Part shown: positions 8,882 to 17,371 of the stretch, in pieces | Position numbering within the stretch: position 1 is the stretch's first letter | Layout: every line of letters starts with the position of its first letter | NCBI GenBank assembly: GCA_945874665.1 | Contig: CAMCHJ010000001.1 | Coordinates: forward strand, 124,001 to 188,000 | DNA length: 64,000 nucleotides | Reading direction: 5' to 3' | Source of the DNA: Chitinophaga pinensis | GTDB taxonomy: Bacteria > Bacteroidota > Bacteroidia > UBA7662 | Notes under the pieces: generated by a model | What the model saw: only the letters and a program-made list of their open reading frames with translations | Database searches by the model: none | Told to the model about the DNA's origin: nothing | Program-made: the position numbers and the translations under genes

Positions 8882-10816
8882 ATGAAACTGTCGGTTATCA
8901 TTGTTAATTACAACGTCAAGTACTTCCTCGAGCAGTGCTTATTGTCGGTGCAAAAAGCCATAATTGATCTCGAGGCCGACATTTGGGTGGTCGACAATGC
9001 TTCGAGCGACGGTTCCGTAGAAATGGTGCGGGCACAGTTTCCGGAAGTGAGGCTCATCGCCAATACCGATAATGTAGGCTTTTCTCGGGCCAACAACCAA
9101 GCCATACGTGCATCCGAGGCCGAATACGTACTGCTGCTCAATCCCGATACCGTGGTGGCCGAGGACACCTTCACCAAATGCTTGTCATTTATGGATGCGC
9201 GACCGCAAGCTGGTGGCCTTGGCATTCGGATGTTAGACGGCGGGGGCAGGTTTCTCAAAGAATCTAAACGTGGTTTACCTACGCCTAGGGTGGCTTTTTA
9301 CAAGATGTTTGGCATTGCAGCATGCTTCAAAAACAGCAAAAAATACGGCCAATACCACCTCACCTACCTCAGCGAGCATGAAAACCATCCTGTCGACATT
9401 CTTGCAGGTGCTTTTATGTTGATGCGCAAATCGCTGCTCAACCAAATCGGCTTACTCGACGAAAAGTACTTTATGTATGGGGAAGACATTGATTTGAGCT
9501 ATCGCATTCGCTTGGCGGGTGCCGAAAACTGGTATTTTGCAGAAAGCGCCATCATTCACTATAAGGGCGAGAGCACTAAAAAAGACTCCGTAAACTATGT
9601 TCGTGTGTTTTACCAGGCCATGGCCATTTTTGCCAGACAATATTTCAGCGCCACGAATGCACGCCTTTTTGCATGGCTCATTCAATTCGGCATCTTTTTT
9701 CGTGCCGGCATGGCTTTGTTGCGGCGCTGGTCGAAGTTGGCGTTTCACCCGCTATTAGATGCAGCGCTGATTTATAGTGGCATGTATTTGCTTACCCAAT
9801 TTTGGGAAAACAATGTGAAAGTGGAAGAGGGCCTCATTTATCCGCCCATTTACATGCAGCTGATTGTGCCCATTTACGTGCTTTTGTGGGTTTTAAGCGC
9901 CTATTTTAGCGGAGCCTACGACAAGCCTTTTCGGGCAGCCAAGCTCGTACGCGGTTTGCTGGTAGGTACCATTGTTATTTCGGCAGCGTATGGCTTTTTC
10001 CCACCCGACCACCGTTATTCACGTGGCCTGATTGTAGTTGGTGCTGCTTGGAGCATCTTGCTTACCGTTTCAGCAAGGGCCTTACTCAATTTAGCTTTGT
10101 ATGGCCATACCGGCCTCACGGCTCCGCCAGAAAAAGGCACATTGGTAGTGGGTTCAGCCGCAGAGACCTATCGGGTTCACGCCATTTTACAGCGCGCTGG
10201 GGTAAATCATAAGTTTTTAGGCTTTGTTTCCGACCTACCAGGCGACGAAGAAAACGAGTTTTATGTAGGTGCTTTGGCGGATTTGCCGGAAGCCGTGCGG
10301 GCTCTTGGCGTTGATGAGCTCATATTTTGCGGCCAAGACCTCCATAACAAACAAATCATCGGTTATTTCGAGCAACTCGGTGCTGTTGTAGGAGAGCTCA
10401 AAATTGTCCCAGCAGGCAGTGATTATGTCATTGGCAGCAGCTCGGTTGATTACCCCGGCGATACTTACACACCCGATTTTAACCTCCGCATCAGTTTACC
10501 AGCCAGCAAGCGCAACAAACGCGTTGTTGACCTGGCAACAGGCTTTTTGCTGCTTTTGGGCTTGCCTCTTTTTTGGCTGTATCCAGCGCGTTTGCGTTCA
10601 CCTATGGCCTTGTTCAGGCTGCTATTGGGCCAGCATACCTTGGTGGGTTACCCGCCACATAGCCAGTTACCGACACTCAAACCTGCGCTCATTCAATTAG
10701 CCCACACACAACAGCATGCATCCTTGCAATTGCGCATCCGCAAAAGTTATGTAAAAGATTACACGGCTTTGGAAGATGTGAAAATATTGCTTCGCAGCTT
10801 TTATGGCAAAGCTTAG
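8882..10816 (+). CDS. Family 2 glycosyltransferase fused to a truncated polyprenyl-phosphate sugar transferase-like module
   Basis: 644 residues. Residues 1-235 form a GT2 (rhamnosyltransferase-like) domain with SVIIVNYN, the nucleotide-binding VVDNASSDGS, DXD-type NPDT and the acceptor-side YGEDIDLSYR. Residues about 255-415 contain about five hydrophobic segments. Residues about 420-530 form a Rossmann-like domain (GTLVVGSAAETYRVHAIL), as found in the middle of WbaP-type undecaprenyl-phosphate sugar transferases. The last 100 residues keep the flanks of the WbaP catalytic domain (KRVVDLATGFLLLLGLPLF, LVGYPP, YVKDYTALEDVKILLRSF), but the central catalytic stretch with the Asp-Glu pair is absent. 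A role in surface polysaccharide synthesis is likely, with the transferase half probably inactive. Confidence 0.75.
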   Translation: MKLSVIIVNYNVKYFLEQCLLSVQKAIIDLEADIWVVDNASSDGSVEMVRAQFPEVRLIANTDNVGFSRANNQAIRASEAEYVLLLNPDTVVAEDTFTKCLSFMDARPQAGGLGIRMLDGGGRFLKESKRGLPTPRVAFYKMFGIAACFKNSKKYGQYHLTYLSEHENHPVDILAGAFMLMRKSLLNQIGLLDEKYFMYGEDIDLSYRIRLAGAENWYFAESAIIHYKGESTKKDSVNYVRVFYQAMAIFARQYFSATNARLFAWLIQFGIFFRAGMALLRRWSKLAFHPLLDAALIYSGMYLLTQFWENNVKVEEGLIYPPIYMQLIVPIYVLLWVLSAYFSGAYDKPFRAAKLVRGLLVGTIVISAAYGFFPPDHRYSRGLIVVGAAWSILLTVSARALLNLALYGHTGLTAPPEKGTLVVGSAAETYRVHAILQRAGVNHKFLGFVSDLPGDEENEFYVGALADLPEAVRALGVDELIFCGQDLHNKQIIGYFEQLGAVVGELKIVPAGSDYVIGSSSVDYPGDTYTPDFNLRISLPASKRNKRVVDLATGFLLLLGLPLFWLYPARLRSPMALFRLLLGQHTLVGYPPHSQLPTLKPALIQLAHTQQHASLQLRIRKSYVKDYTALEDVKILLRSFYGKA

Positions 10817-10820
10817 CGGC

Positions 10821-12095
10821 CTAATCAAGATCAAAGCCTATATCGCGTCGGTAGTTTTTACCCTCAAACTGCACAGTTTCAGCAGCTTCAAAACTCTTCT
10901 GCAAAGCTTCAGCTTTGGTAGCGCCATAAGCGGTTAAAGCCAATACGCGACCCCCGTTAGTTGCTACTCGTGAACCCTGCCATTTGGTTCCTGCATGAAA
11001 ACAAAGGGTGTCCCTAACTGCTTCTATGTTCGTTATCACCTTGCCTTTTTCATAGGCGTCGGGGTAGCCCGCCGACACCAGCATTACTGTACAGGCATAT
11101 CTAGGGTCAAAAATAGCCTTTTCGGCGTCCAGTCGCCCCTCGCAAGCTGCCAACAAATGCGCTAAAAGATCGCTTTGCAGGCGCGGCAATACCGCCTCGG
11201 TCTCCGGATCGCCCATTCTGGCGTTATACTCAATTACAAAAGGATCATTACCCACCTTAATCAGGCCGAAAAAGATAAACCCTGTATAGGCTATGTTTTC
11301 GGCTGCCAATCCTGCAATGGTCGGCTCAATGATCCGACTTACCACCTTCTCCTTAAAAACCGCATCGGCAAACGAAACGGGTGAAATAGCACCCATGCCG
11401 CCAGTATTAGGACCTGTATCTCCCTCCCCAATGCGCTTGTAATCTTTTGCCTCAGGCAGCAGCAAGTAGTGTTGACCATTGGTTATCACAAACATCGACA
11501 ACTCAATGCCATCCAAAAAAGCCTCTACTACAACGCGGGCGCTGGCTGCGCCGAACTTCAAGTCCTCAATCATTTCGCGGAAAACCTGCACTGCTTCTGC
11601 ATTGCTTTGGCAAATGACCACGCCTTTTCCTGCGGCGAGACCATCGGCTTTCAGTACAATTGGCAGCGCATGTGCCTCTAAATAAGCGATGCCCTCTTGC
11701 AAACTTTCGCGGGTAAAGGTGCGGTAGGCCGCCGTTGGGATGTTATGGCGCGCCATAAAACGCTTGCTAAAATCTTTGCTGCCTTCGAGTTGGGCGCCTT
11801 CGGCACCGGGACCAAAAAAGTGCAGCTTTTGGAGCTCTGGATCGGCTTTGAGCTGGTCAGCAAGACCGCGAACGAGGGGTTCTTCGGGACCAGAAATCAC
11901 CATATCGATGCCTTTTTCCTTCACAAAGGCGGCTACTGCGGTGGCATCATTGGGGTTGAGCTCAACATTGATGGCGCCTTCCGAGGTACCGGCATTGCCT
12001 GGGGCTACATAGAGCGCTTTGCAAAGAGGACTTTGCTTCAGTTTCCATACAAAGGCGTGTTCACGACCGCCGCTACCGAGAAGTAAAATGTTCAT
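10821..12095 (-). CDS. purD: Phosphoribosylamine--glycine ligase (GAR synthetase)
   Basis: 424 residues, full length. This ATP-grasp enzyme joins glycine to 5-phosphoribosylamine in purine synthesis. The N-terminal domain begins MNILLLGSGGREHAFVWKL, followed by the PGNAGT motif. The ATP-grasp domain has GSKDFSKRFM, VLKADGLAAGKGVVIC and the conserved TGGMGAISP, and the metal site lies in EYNARMGDPETE. It converges on the glycosyltransferase gene with only four bases between the stops. It starts 35 bases downstream of the fucose synthase gene on the same strand, so the two may be cotranscribed. Confidence 0.96.
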   Translation of the reverse strand: MNILLLGSGGREHAFVWKLKQSPLCKALYVAPGNAGTSEGAINVELNPNDATAVAAFVKEKGIDMVISGPEEPLVRGLADQLKADPELQKLHFFGPGAEGAQLEGSKDFSKRFMARHNIPTAAYRTFTRESLQEGIAYLEAHALPIVLKADGLAAGKGVVICQSNAEAVQVFREMIEDLKFGAASARVVVEAFLDGIELSMFVITNGQHYLLLPEAKDYKRIGEGDTGPNTGGMGAISPVSFADAVFKEKVVSRIIEPTIAGLAAENIAYTGFIFFGLIKVGNDPFVIEYNARMGDPETEAVLPRLQSDLLAHLLAACEGRLDAEKAIFDPRYACTVMLVSAGYPDAYEKGKVITNIEAVRDTLCFHAGTKWQGSRVATNGGRVLALTAYGATKAEALQKSFEAAETVQFEGKNYRRDIGFDLD

Positions 12096-12130
12096 AATGC
12101 TGTTTTATCCGCCATTCGCGGTCAATGGGT

Positions 12131-13063
12131 TTAAGCGAGATACCTGGTTTTAAAATCTGCATAAGCCAAGGCAATCCCGCTTTTGAGATCAACTTTAGGT
12201 TGATAACCTAACGCCATGAGCTTGCTAGAGTCCATTAATTTACGCGGAGTACCATCAGGTTTATCGGCATTAAACCGCAAATCACCCTCAAAACCAATTA
12301 CCTCCGCCACTGTTTGGGCCAATTCAGCAATGCTCACATCGCTACCGAAGCCGGCATTCAAAAAGCCCGACTGGTTGTACTGCTCCATCATCACCAAACA
12401 AGCTTCGGCCATATCATCCACGTACAAAAATTCGCGCAGCGGTTTACCGGTTCCCCACACCTCTACCTCTGCGGCTCCAGAAGCCTTGGCTTCGTGGAAC
12501 TTACGGATCAGTGCAGGCAGCACATGGCTAGTTTCAAGGTCGTAATTATCATTGGGCCCGTACAAATTGGTGGGCATGATGCTCGTAAAATTGCAACCAT
12601 ACTGCGCCCGGTAGGCGTCGCACATTTTAATACCGGCAATTTTAGCGATGGCATAGGGTTCGTTGGTAGGTTCGAGCAAGCCGGTAAGCAAGCTTTCTTC
12701 AGCCAAAGGCTGTGGTGCCAATTTGGGATAGATACAGCTAGAGCCCAAAAACAACAGCTTTTTAACGCCCTGCAAATAACTCTGGTGAATAACGTTGGTT
12801 TGAATGAGCAAATTATCGTGCAAAAACTCCGCCCGATACACATTGTTGGCATAAATGCCCCCGACCTTGGCTGCAGCCAAAAACACATACTCGGGCTTTT
12901 CAGCGGTAAAAAAGTCGGCTACCGCTTGTTGGTTGCGCAAATCAAGCTCCTTGCTGCTGCGCAGCACAAAATTGTTGTAGCCACGCTTCATCAAGGCCCT
13001 GTGAATAGCGGAGCCCACCATGCCGTTGTGCCCTGCGATGTATATTTTTGATTGTAACTCCAT
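12131..13063 (-). CDS. fcl: GDP-L-fucose synthase
   Basis: 310-residue extended short-chain dehydrogenase that epimerises and reduces GDP-4-keto-6-deoxy-D-mannose to GDP-L-fucose with NADPH. The dinucleotide motif GHNGMVG is at 11-17. The catalytic residues are Ser108 or Ser109 (GSSCIYP), Tyr137 and Lys141 (YAIAK), closely matching the E. coli spacing. It provides the sugar donor for fucosylated surface glycans, consistent with the glycosyltransferase gene nearby. No gmd gene is in the window. The 5' end faces the heptad-repeat cassette, whose left array begins 38 bases upstream. Confidence 0.93.
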   Translation of the reverse strand: MELQSKIYIAGHNGMVGSAIHRALMKRGYNNFVLRSSKELDLRNQQAVADFFTAEKPEYVFLAAAKVGGIYANNVYRAEFLHDNLLIQTNVIHQSYLQGVKKLLFLGSSCIYPKLAPQPLAEESLLTGLLEPTNEPYAIAKIAGIKMCDAYRAQYGCNFTSIMPTNLYGPNDNYDLETSHVLPALIRKFHEAKASGAAEVEVWGTGKPLREFLYVDDMAEACLVMMEQYNQSGFLNAGFGSDVSIAELAQTVAEVIGFEGDLRFNADKPDGTPRKLMDSSKLMALGYQPKVDLKSGIALAYADFKTRYLA

Positions 13064-13101
13064 TGCTAGATGAAAAACTAGGTGCGAAAATACCGCTTTT
13101 A

Positions 13102-13143
13102 GATTTGTGATTTGTGATCTCGGATTTATGATTTATGATTTAT
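13102..13143. repeat. Left heptad-repeat array flanking the four-helix-bundle gene
   Basis: Six consecutive 7-base units: GATTTGT twice, GATCTCG once, GATTTAT three times. The part at 13101-13130 is the inverted counterpart of 13631-13660: 26 of 30 bases match, including a perfect 16-base block (TGATCTCGGATTTATG at 13115-13130). With the right array it brackets the gene at 13254. Confidence 0.8.
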
Positions 13144-13253
13144 GGCTCAGACTTCTATTAAAATGAGACGAGAATGACTTTATAAGTTTAGTGTTTTACG
13201 CATTTGTTTTACTTATTTGGCAAGAAGGGTTGGTTTGGTTTATCTTCGAGATA

Positions 13254-13622
13254 ATGAACAGACAGCTACTTGAAAACAGATTGATTGCATTTGCAGTGGG
13301 CATTGTGCGTATTACCAAACACTTAGATAACGGCATTGCGGGCCAATATTTTGGCAACCAAGTCTTGAGGTCAGGTGGATCGCCTGCTTTGCATTATGGA
13401 GAGGCTGTTGGTGCTGAATCAACCAAGGATTTTATACACAAACTAAGTATAGCCTTAAAAGAATTGAGAGAAACATACAACAACCTCCGAATAATTCATC
13501 AAAGCGAACTATGCAGAGACCCAAAGCAGCTCGATCACCTGATAAAAGAATGCAACGAATTGATTGCCATTCTATATGCTACCATTAAAAAAACGAAACA
13601 GAATCAACAAACTACTCCCTAG
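13254..13622 (+). CDS. Four-helix-bundle protein, S23 / rRNA intervening-sequence family
   Basis: 122 residues from the ATG at 13254 (MNRQLLENRLIAF). The family signature is clear: GNQVLRSGGSPALHYGEAVGAESTKDFIHKL aligns with the usual Q..RS..S...N..E..A.S..DF..KL pattern, and the C-terminal helices carry the typical ALKELRETYNNLRI. Members are small helical bundles first found in intervening sequences of 23S rRNA genes and related to Avd of diversity-generating retroelements; their function is unknown. A TATCTTCG box at 13241-13248 with TTTG at 13216-13219 could be its promoter. The gene is flanked by inverted heptad arrays, which suggests it moves as a cassette. An upstream in-frame extension to 13191 is possible but is not conserved-looking. 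Confidence 0.85.
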   Translation: MNRQLLENRLIAFAVGIVRITKHLDNGIAGQYFGNQVLRSGGSPALHYGEAVGAESTKDFIHKLSIALKELRETYNNLRIIHQSELCRDPKQLDHLIKECNELIAILYATIKKTKQNQQTTP

Positions 13623-13631
13623 ACCCAATTC

Positions 13632-13666
13632 ATAAATCCGAGATCAGAAATCCTAAATCCGAGATC
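13632..13666. repeat. Right heptad-repeat array flanking the four-helix-bundle gene
   Basis: Five 7-base units, ATAAATC, CGAGATC, AGAAATC, CTAAATC, CGAGATC, in the opposite orientation to the left array. CATAAATCCGAGATCA at 13631-13646 is the exact reverse complement of 13115-13130. The outer end runs into the stop codon of the hemerythrin-like gene (TGA at 13665-13667, minus strand). Confidence 0.8.
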
Positions 13667-14426
13667 AACCGGGGAGCTGCTTCAACACCCGATCTTCGAG
13701 CTGCACCACACGGTTGAGCAGCACCTCAAACTCCACGGCTTCATGGCGGAGGAGGTCTTTTTCGAGGAGTGCCAGCTCTTTGTACAAACTGCGCTGCATG
13801 ATGCCGGCATCGGCCGGTGGCGTATAATGGTTGGTGAGGTAACGGGCTACATCAAAAAAAGCCACGTCATCGTCGGCACGCAAGGCATGCGCCACGGGCG
13901 AAGGCTTTTCGAACAACGCACGGGCTTCCATTTCGGTTAAATTACCTTGCAGGTAGTGTTCCAATTGTTCGGCATAGGGATAAAGCGAATCCTGTTCTTG
14001 GAGTATGTGATCACTGATGTCGGCACGAAAAGCCTCAAAACGATCCCTCAGCTCTTGCAGAACAGGTTGATCAGTCCCTTTTCGAACCACTAACTCTCGT
14101 AAAATGACACTCATGCGAGGAATACGGCGTGCCAAAAAATCGTGGTGCTCTGCCCGTAATAGCTGTACCATCTCTAAGATAGGCAAGGCCTTAAAAGTGG
14201 CTTGGTTGTATTTAATACCTGTTTCTAACAAGGTTAGCTGCCTTGTCCATTCAACCAATGGCACACCTGTAGCGCGTACAACCTGCCCCATATCAACGCA
14301 ATTTGTAAAATGCTCGTCCAGCACCCCGCGCTTGCGAAATACTTCCGCCATCATGGGAACCAGCCGGAGCAGGTCACAAATACTAGTGCTTTCGTTCAAT
14401 TGCATCTCCTCAAACCATTCATGCAT
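13665..14426 (-). CDS. Hemerythrin HHE-domain protein related to RIC/YtfE
   Basis: About 253 residues from the ATG at 14426 (MHEWFEEM). The N-terminal part (SICDLLRLVPMMAEVFRKRGV) resembles the ScdA_N/DUF542 domain of iron-sulfur repair proteins. The C-terminal part is a hemerythrin-like bundle with EHHDFL, the HxxxE pair in DHILQEQ and another in RHEAVEFE, the expected di-iron ligand pattern. The usual Cys-Cys-Gly-Gly motif after the DUF542 helices is replaced by GVLDEHFTNC, so it is not a canonical RIC. A role in iron, oxygen or nitric oxide handling is inferred. The stop codon lies in the edge of the right heptad array, so the C-terminus may have been changed by that insertion. Confidence 0.7.
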   Translation of the reverse strand: MHEWFEEMQLNESTSICDLLRLVPMMAEVFRKRGVLDEHFTNCVDMGQVVRATGVPLVEWTRQLTLLETGIKYNQATFKALPILEMVQLLRAEHHDFLARRIPRMSVILRELVVRKGTDQPVLQELRDRFEAFRADISDHILQEQDSLYPYAEQLEHYLQGNLTEMEARALFEKPSPVAHALRADDDVAFFDVARYLTNHYTPPADAGIMQRSLYKELALLEKDLLRHEAVEFEVLLNRVVQLEDRVLKQLPG

Positions 14427-14600
14427 AACGACAATAAAACGGCTTGAAAGTTTTAAATTATACAAAAAAACCGCGATTTATCGGTCATAATTGCCTCAAA
14501 ACAGTAGGAAAAACCATTTTGATCGCACCTTGCAGAAACCCACATGTATGTTCGGTTGCACATTTCAAACAATCTCTGAAGCGTTACGAGAGAAATGGAC

Positions 14601-14608
14601 TATTTTTG
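14601..14608 (+). promoter_or_regulatory. -7 box (TAnnTTTG) directly before the hydrolase start
   Basis: TATTTTTG matches the Bacteroidota -7 consensus and lies four bases before the ATG at 14613, implying a leaderless or nearly leaderless mRNA. No good -33 element was found. Confidence 0.45.
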
Positions 14609-14612
14609 CGGG

Positions 14613-15380
14613 ATGCGATTGTATTTCCAAAAAATGGGCAGTGGGGCACCTCTGCTTATTTTGCATGGTATTTTTGGTTCGGGAGATAATTGGCTTACCC
14701 TGGGCAAGCGCTTTGCCGACCAGTACACCGTTTACCTCATCGACCAGCGCAATCACGGCCAAAGCCCTTGGAGCGAGGCCTTTAGCTACCAGCTCATGGC
14801 CGAAGATTTGAGGGCTTTGATGGACCAAGAGCAGCTCGAAACCGCTCACATCCTTGGCCATTCGATGGGTGGAAAGGTGAGCATGTTGTTCGCACAGTTG
14901 TACCCAGAGCGCATCCAAAAGCTTATTGTGGTGGATATTGCGCCGAAGTCGTACCAACTCACTGAGCACAAACACATCCTCGAAACCTTGCAAAACTTCG
15001 ATTTGAACGCTTACCAAACCCGTACTGAAATCGACAAAGCCCTCACGACCTCTTTGCCTGAATATGGTACGCGGCAGTTTATCCTTAAAAACATTTACCG
15101 CAACGAGGAAAAGGCTTTTGCCTGGCGACTTAATGTGCCAGCTTTGTACAAAAATCTACACGAAATAGGTAAAGGCCTCGATGCCGAAACCCCCTATGAC
15201 GGTCCCACCCTCTTCATCAACGGCGGCAAATCGCGCTATATCCAGCCCGAAGACCACGTCAAAATCAAACGAATTTTCCGCCGCAGCGAGCTGCTCACCA
15301 TTCCCGATGCCGGGCATTGGGTGCATGCCGAAGCCCCAGAAGCCCTTTTTACCGCAGTTACCCAATTTTTAGACGCCTGA
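14613..15380 (+). CDS. Alpha/beta-hydrolase esterase, YbfF-like
   Basis: 255 residues from the ATG at 14613 (MRLYFQKMGSG). The alpha/beta-hydrolase fold is marked by LLILHGIFGSGDNW (oxyanion loop), the nucleophile elbow GHSMGG with Ser84, and a C-terminal His235 in DAGHWVHAE, close to Ser89 and His234 of E. coli YbfF. YbfF hydrolyses acyl-CoA and short esters in vitro; the natural substrate is unknown. The stop shares one base with the rlmD start (TGATG), so the two are probably cotranslated. A TAnnTTTG box stands four bases upstream. Confidence 0.85.
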   Translation: MRLYFQKMGSGAPLLILHGIFGSGDNWLTLGKRFADQYTVYLIDQRNHGQSPWSEAFSYQLMAEDLRALMDQEQLETAHILGHSMGGKVSMLFAQLYPERIQKLIVVDIAPKSYQLTEHKHILETLQNFDLNAYQTRTEIDKALTTSLPEYGTRQFILKNIYRNEEKAFAWRLNVPALYKNLHEIGKGLDAETPYDGPTLFINGGKSRYIQPEDHVKIKRIFRRSELLTIPDAGHWVHAEAPEALFTAVTQFLDA

Positions 15381-16792
15381 TGCGCAAGAAAAAAAAGACA
15401 GAAACCCAGTTCCTCGAAGGCGCTGTGATCACCGACATGGCAGCCGATGGCTTGGCTTTGGCCCGGGTAGAAGACAAAGTGTATTTCATTGAAGGCGCTG
15501 TGCCTGGTGATGTGGTTAATGCCCGGGTGCTGCGCGACAAAAAGCGGTATGCCATGGCGCAGATGACAGAGCTTATCACCCCATCTCCACAGCGTATTGA
15601 CGCCGTTTGTGAGCACTTTGACTATTGTGGCGGATGCAAATGGCAAAACCTAAGCTATGCTACCCAGTTAGAATACAAGGGAAAGCAGGTATTTGATGCT
15701 TTAAATCGCCTTGGAAAGCTCGATGTGAAAGAGCAAGTGCGTGTTTATGGCTCCACGCAACAGTATGAGTTCCGCAATAAGCTAGAGTTTACCTTCTCAC
15801 CGAGTCGTTGGCTCACGCCTGATGAGCTTGCCGACGACAGCATCATCAAGCCACAGCCGGGAGTAGGCTTTCATTTGCCAGGTCGTTTCGACAAAGTGCT
15901 GCACGTTGACACCTGCCATTTGATGGATGATAAGATGAACCTTATTCGCAATCATGTGCATCAATTGGGACTGGAACACGGCCTTACCCGCTATAACGTG
16001 CGCGAACACCACGGCTTTTTACGCACTTTAACCATCCGAAACACCAGTTTAGGAGAGTGGATGGTGATTTTAATGGTAGGCGAAGACCAGCCTGAGAATC
16101 TAAAGCTGGTTTTAGACAGTTTGGCCAGCCATTTTCCGTGGATCAACAGTCTGCTTTATGTGATCAATACCAAGAAAAACGACACCTTATACGACCAAGA
16201 AGTATTGGTATGGAAGGGTAGCGAAGTAATTGTAGAGGCCTTGGAGGATTTGCGTTTTGAGATTTCTGCCAAATCCTTCTTCCAAACCAACAGCAAGCAG
16301 GCGCTCGAGCTGTACAAAATAACCCGCGATTTTGCCGCCCTTACTGGCAACGAGCTGGTGTATGACCTCTATACCGGCACGGGCAGTATTGCCCAATTTG
16401 TGGCTGCCAAGGCCAAAAAGGTCATTGGCGTAGAGTATGTGGAAGCCGCCGTGGTGGATGCGCGCAAAAACGCCGAGAAAAACGGCATCAGCAATTGTGA
16501 GTTTTTTGCTGGCGATATGAAAGACCTCTTGAACGACGATTTTTTAGCGCAGCACGGTCGCCCCGACCTCATCATCACCGACCCGCCGCGCGCTGGCATG
16601 CACACCGACGTGGTAGAGATGTTGTGCCGCATTGGTGCCCCGCGTATTGTATATGTGAGTTGCAATCCTGCCACCCAGGCCCGCGATCTGGATTTGATGC
16701 GCGAGCACTACCGTTTGGTGAAATACCAGCCCGTTGATATGTTTCCACAGACCGCCCACGTTGAAAACGTAGCCTTGTTAGAAAAAATTTAA
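15380..16792 (+). CDS. rlmD: 23S rRNA (uracil-5-)-methyltransferase RlmD (RumA/TrmA family)
   Basis: 470 residues from the ATG at 15380. An N-terminal TRAM domain (about 8-65) is followed by an iron-sulfur site with Cys77, Cys83, Cys86 (CEHFDYCGGC) and Cys179 (VDTCHLM). The SAM-dependent domain has VYDLYTGTGSIAQFVA, ITDPPRAG and the catalytic YVSCNPAT with nucleophile Cys428, plus the general base Glu462 in HVEN. It methylates C5 of a uridine in rRNA. Whether the target is U1939, U747 or tRNA U54 cannot be read from sequence, so the symbol is the usual annotation rather than proof. It overlaps the upstream esterase gene by one base. Confidence 0.88.
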   Translation: MRKKKKTETQFLEGAVITDMAADGLALARVEDKVYFIEGAVPGDVVNARVLRDKKRYAMAQMTELITPSPQRIDAVCEHFDYCGGCKWQNLSYATQLEYKGKQVFDALNRLGKLDVKEQVRVYGSTQQYEFRNKLEFTFSPSRWLTPDELADDSIIKPQPGVGFHLPGRFDKVLHVDTCHLMDDKMNLIRNHVHQLGLEHGLTRYNVREHHGFLRTLTIRNTSLGEWMVILMVGEDQPENLKLVLDSLASHFPWINSLLYVINTKKNDTLYDQEVLVWKGSEVIVEALEDLRFEISAKSFFQTNSKQALELYKITRDFAALTGNELVYDLYTGTGSIAQFVAAKAKKVIGVEYVEAAVVDARKNAEKNGISNCEFFAGDMKDLLNDDFLAQHGRPDLIITDPPRAGMHTDVVEMLCRIGAPRIVYVSCNPATQARDLDLMREHYRLVKYQPVDMFPQTAHVENVALLEKI

Positions 16793-16794
16793 GC

Positions 16795-17193
16795 ATGGAA
16801 GAGCAAGTTCCTGGTTCCAATCCGCTGTTAGAGACGTTGCAAAACGACCTCACCTATTATGCCGACTATCTGCAAGGTTTGGCACGCGAAATACTCGACA
16901 GCGGCACCAGCAAATACCCGGTTTTTGTAGCGCACCAGCACGAACGGGGCCTCGACATCGGTAAACCCATTTTGCAGCACGCCCAAATCGAAACCCGTTG
17001 GAGCATCAATGTATCACTAATGGAAGAGTTTGTAGCCAAAGGCATCGTGGCCCGCGACAAATTTGCTGATTTTAAGCAAAGCTGGAAGGACCCCGAGGAC
17101 TTTATGTGCGTATTTGTGTACGCCGGCACAGCCAGCTCGTTTGTGTACTTGCCATACGAGCGGCCGGCACCGGTAGACGAGGCAGAGAATTAG
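16795..17193 (+). CDS. Conserved hypothetical protein
   Basis: 132 residues, acidic, with no signal peptide or membrane segment. It starts two bases after the rlmD stop, so it belongs to the same operon. The N-terminal half is helical (LLETLQNDLTYYADYLQGLAR). The centre has ETRWSINVSLMEEFVAKGIV and the end FMCVFVYAGTASSFVYLPY, suggesting a small alpha/beta fold. I recognise no named family and see no catalytic motif. Confidence 0.75.
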   Translation: MEEQVPGSNPLLETLQNDLTYYADYLQGLAREILDSGTSKYPVFVAHQHERGLDIGKPILQHAQIETRWSINVSLMEEFVAKGIVARDKFADFKQSWKDPEDFMCVFVYAGTASSFVYLPYERPAPVDEAEN

Positions 17194-17336
17194 AAAATAC
17201 AGGACATTTTACTATCCGGATTGGCGTGCTTGCCCCATTAACCATCCCTCCGAAGGCTTTATAGGCTGAAAAAGGGCAGGTTATATATAAGAGTTCTCAG
17301 GTATTTTATTCCCTTAGCATTACCTTAACCTAGCGC

Positions 17337-17371
17337 TCACACGACGGTTACTTTGTTCACATTTTTTTCAC
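17337..17371 (+). promoter_or_regulatory. Possible Pho-box-like repeat region upstream of the phosphatase gene
   Basis: The 271 bases between 17193 and 17465 contain T(C/T)AC elements at 17337, 17348, 17357 and 17368, spaced 11, 9 and 11 bases apart. PhoB sites are direct repeats with an 11-base period, and a PhoX-type phosphatase is a plausible target. The match to a PhoB consensus is loose. No clear TAnnTTTG box was found here. Confidence 0.22.

Noticed and set aside
13191-13253. Upstream extension of the four-helix-bundle protein
   Set aside because: The extension is hydrophobic and unlike the family, whose members start about at MNRQLLENRL; a promoter-like box lies inside it.
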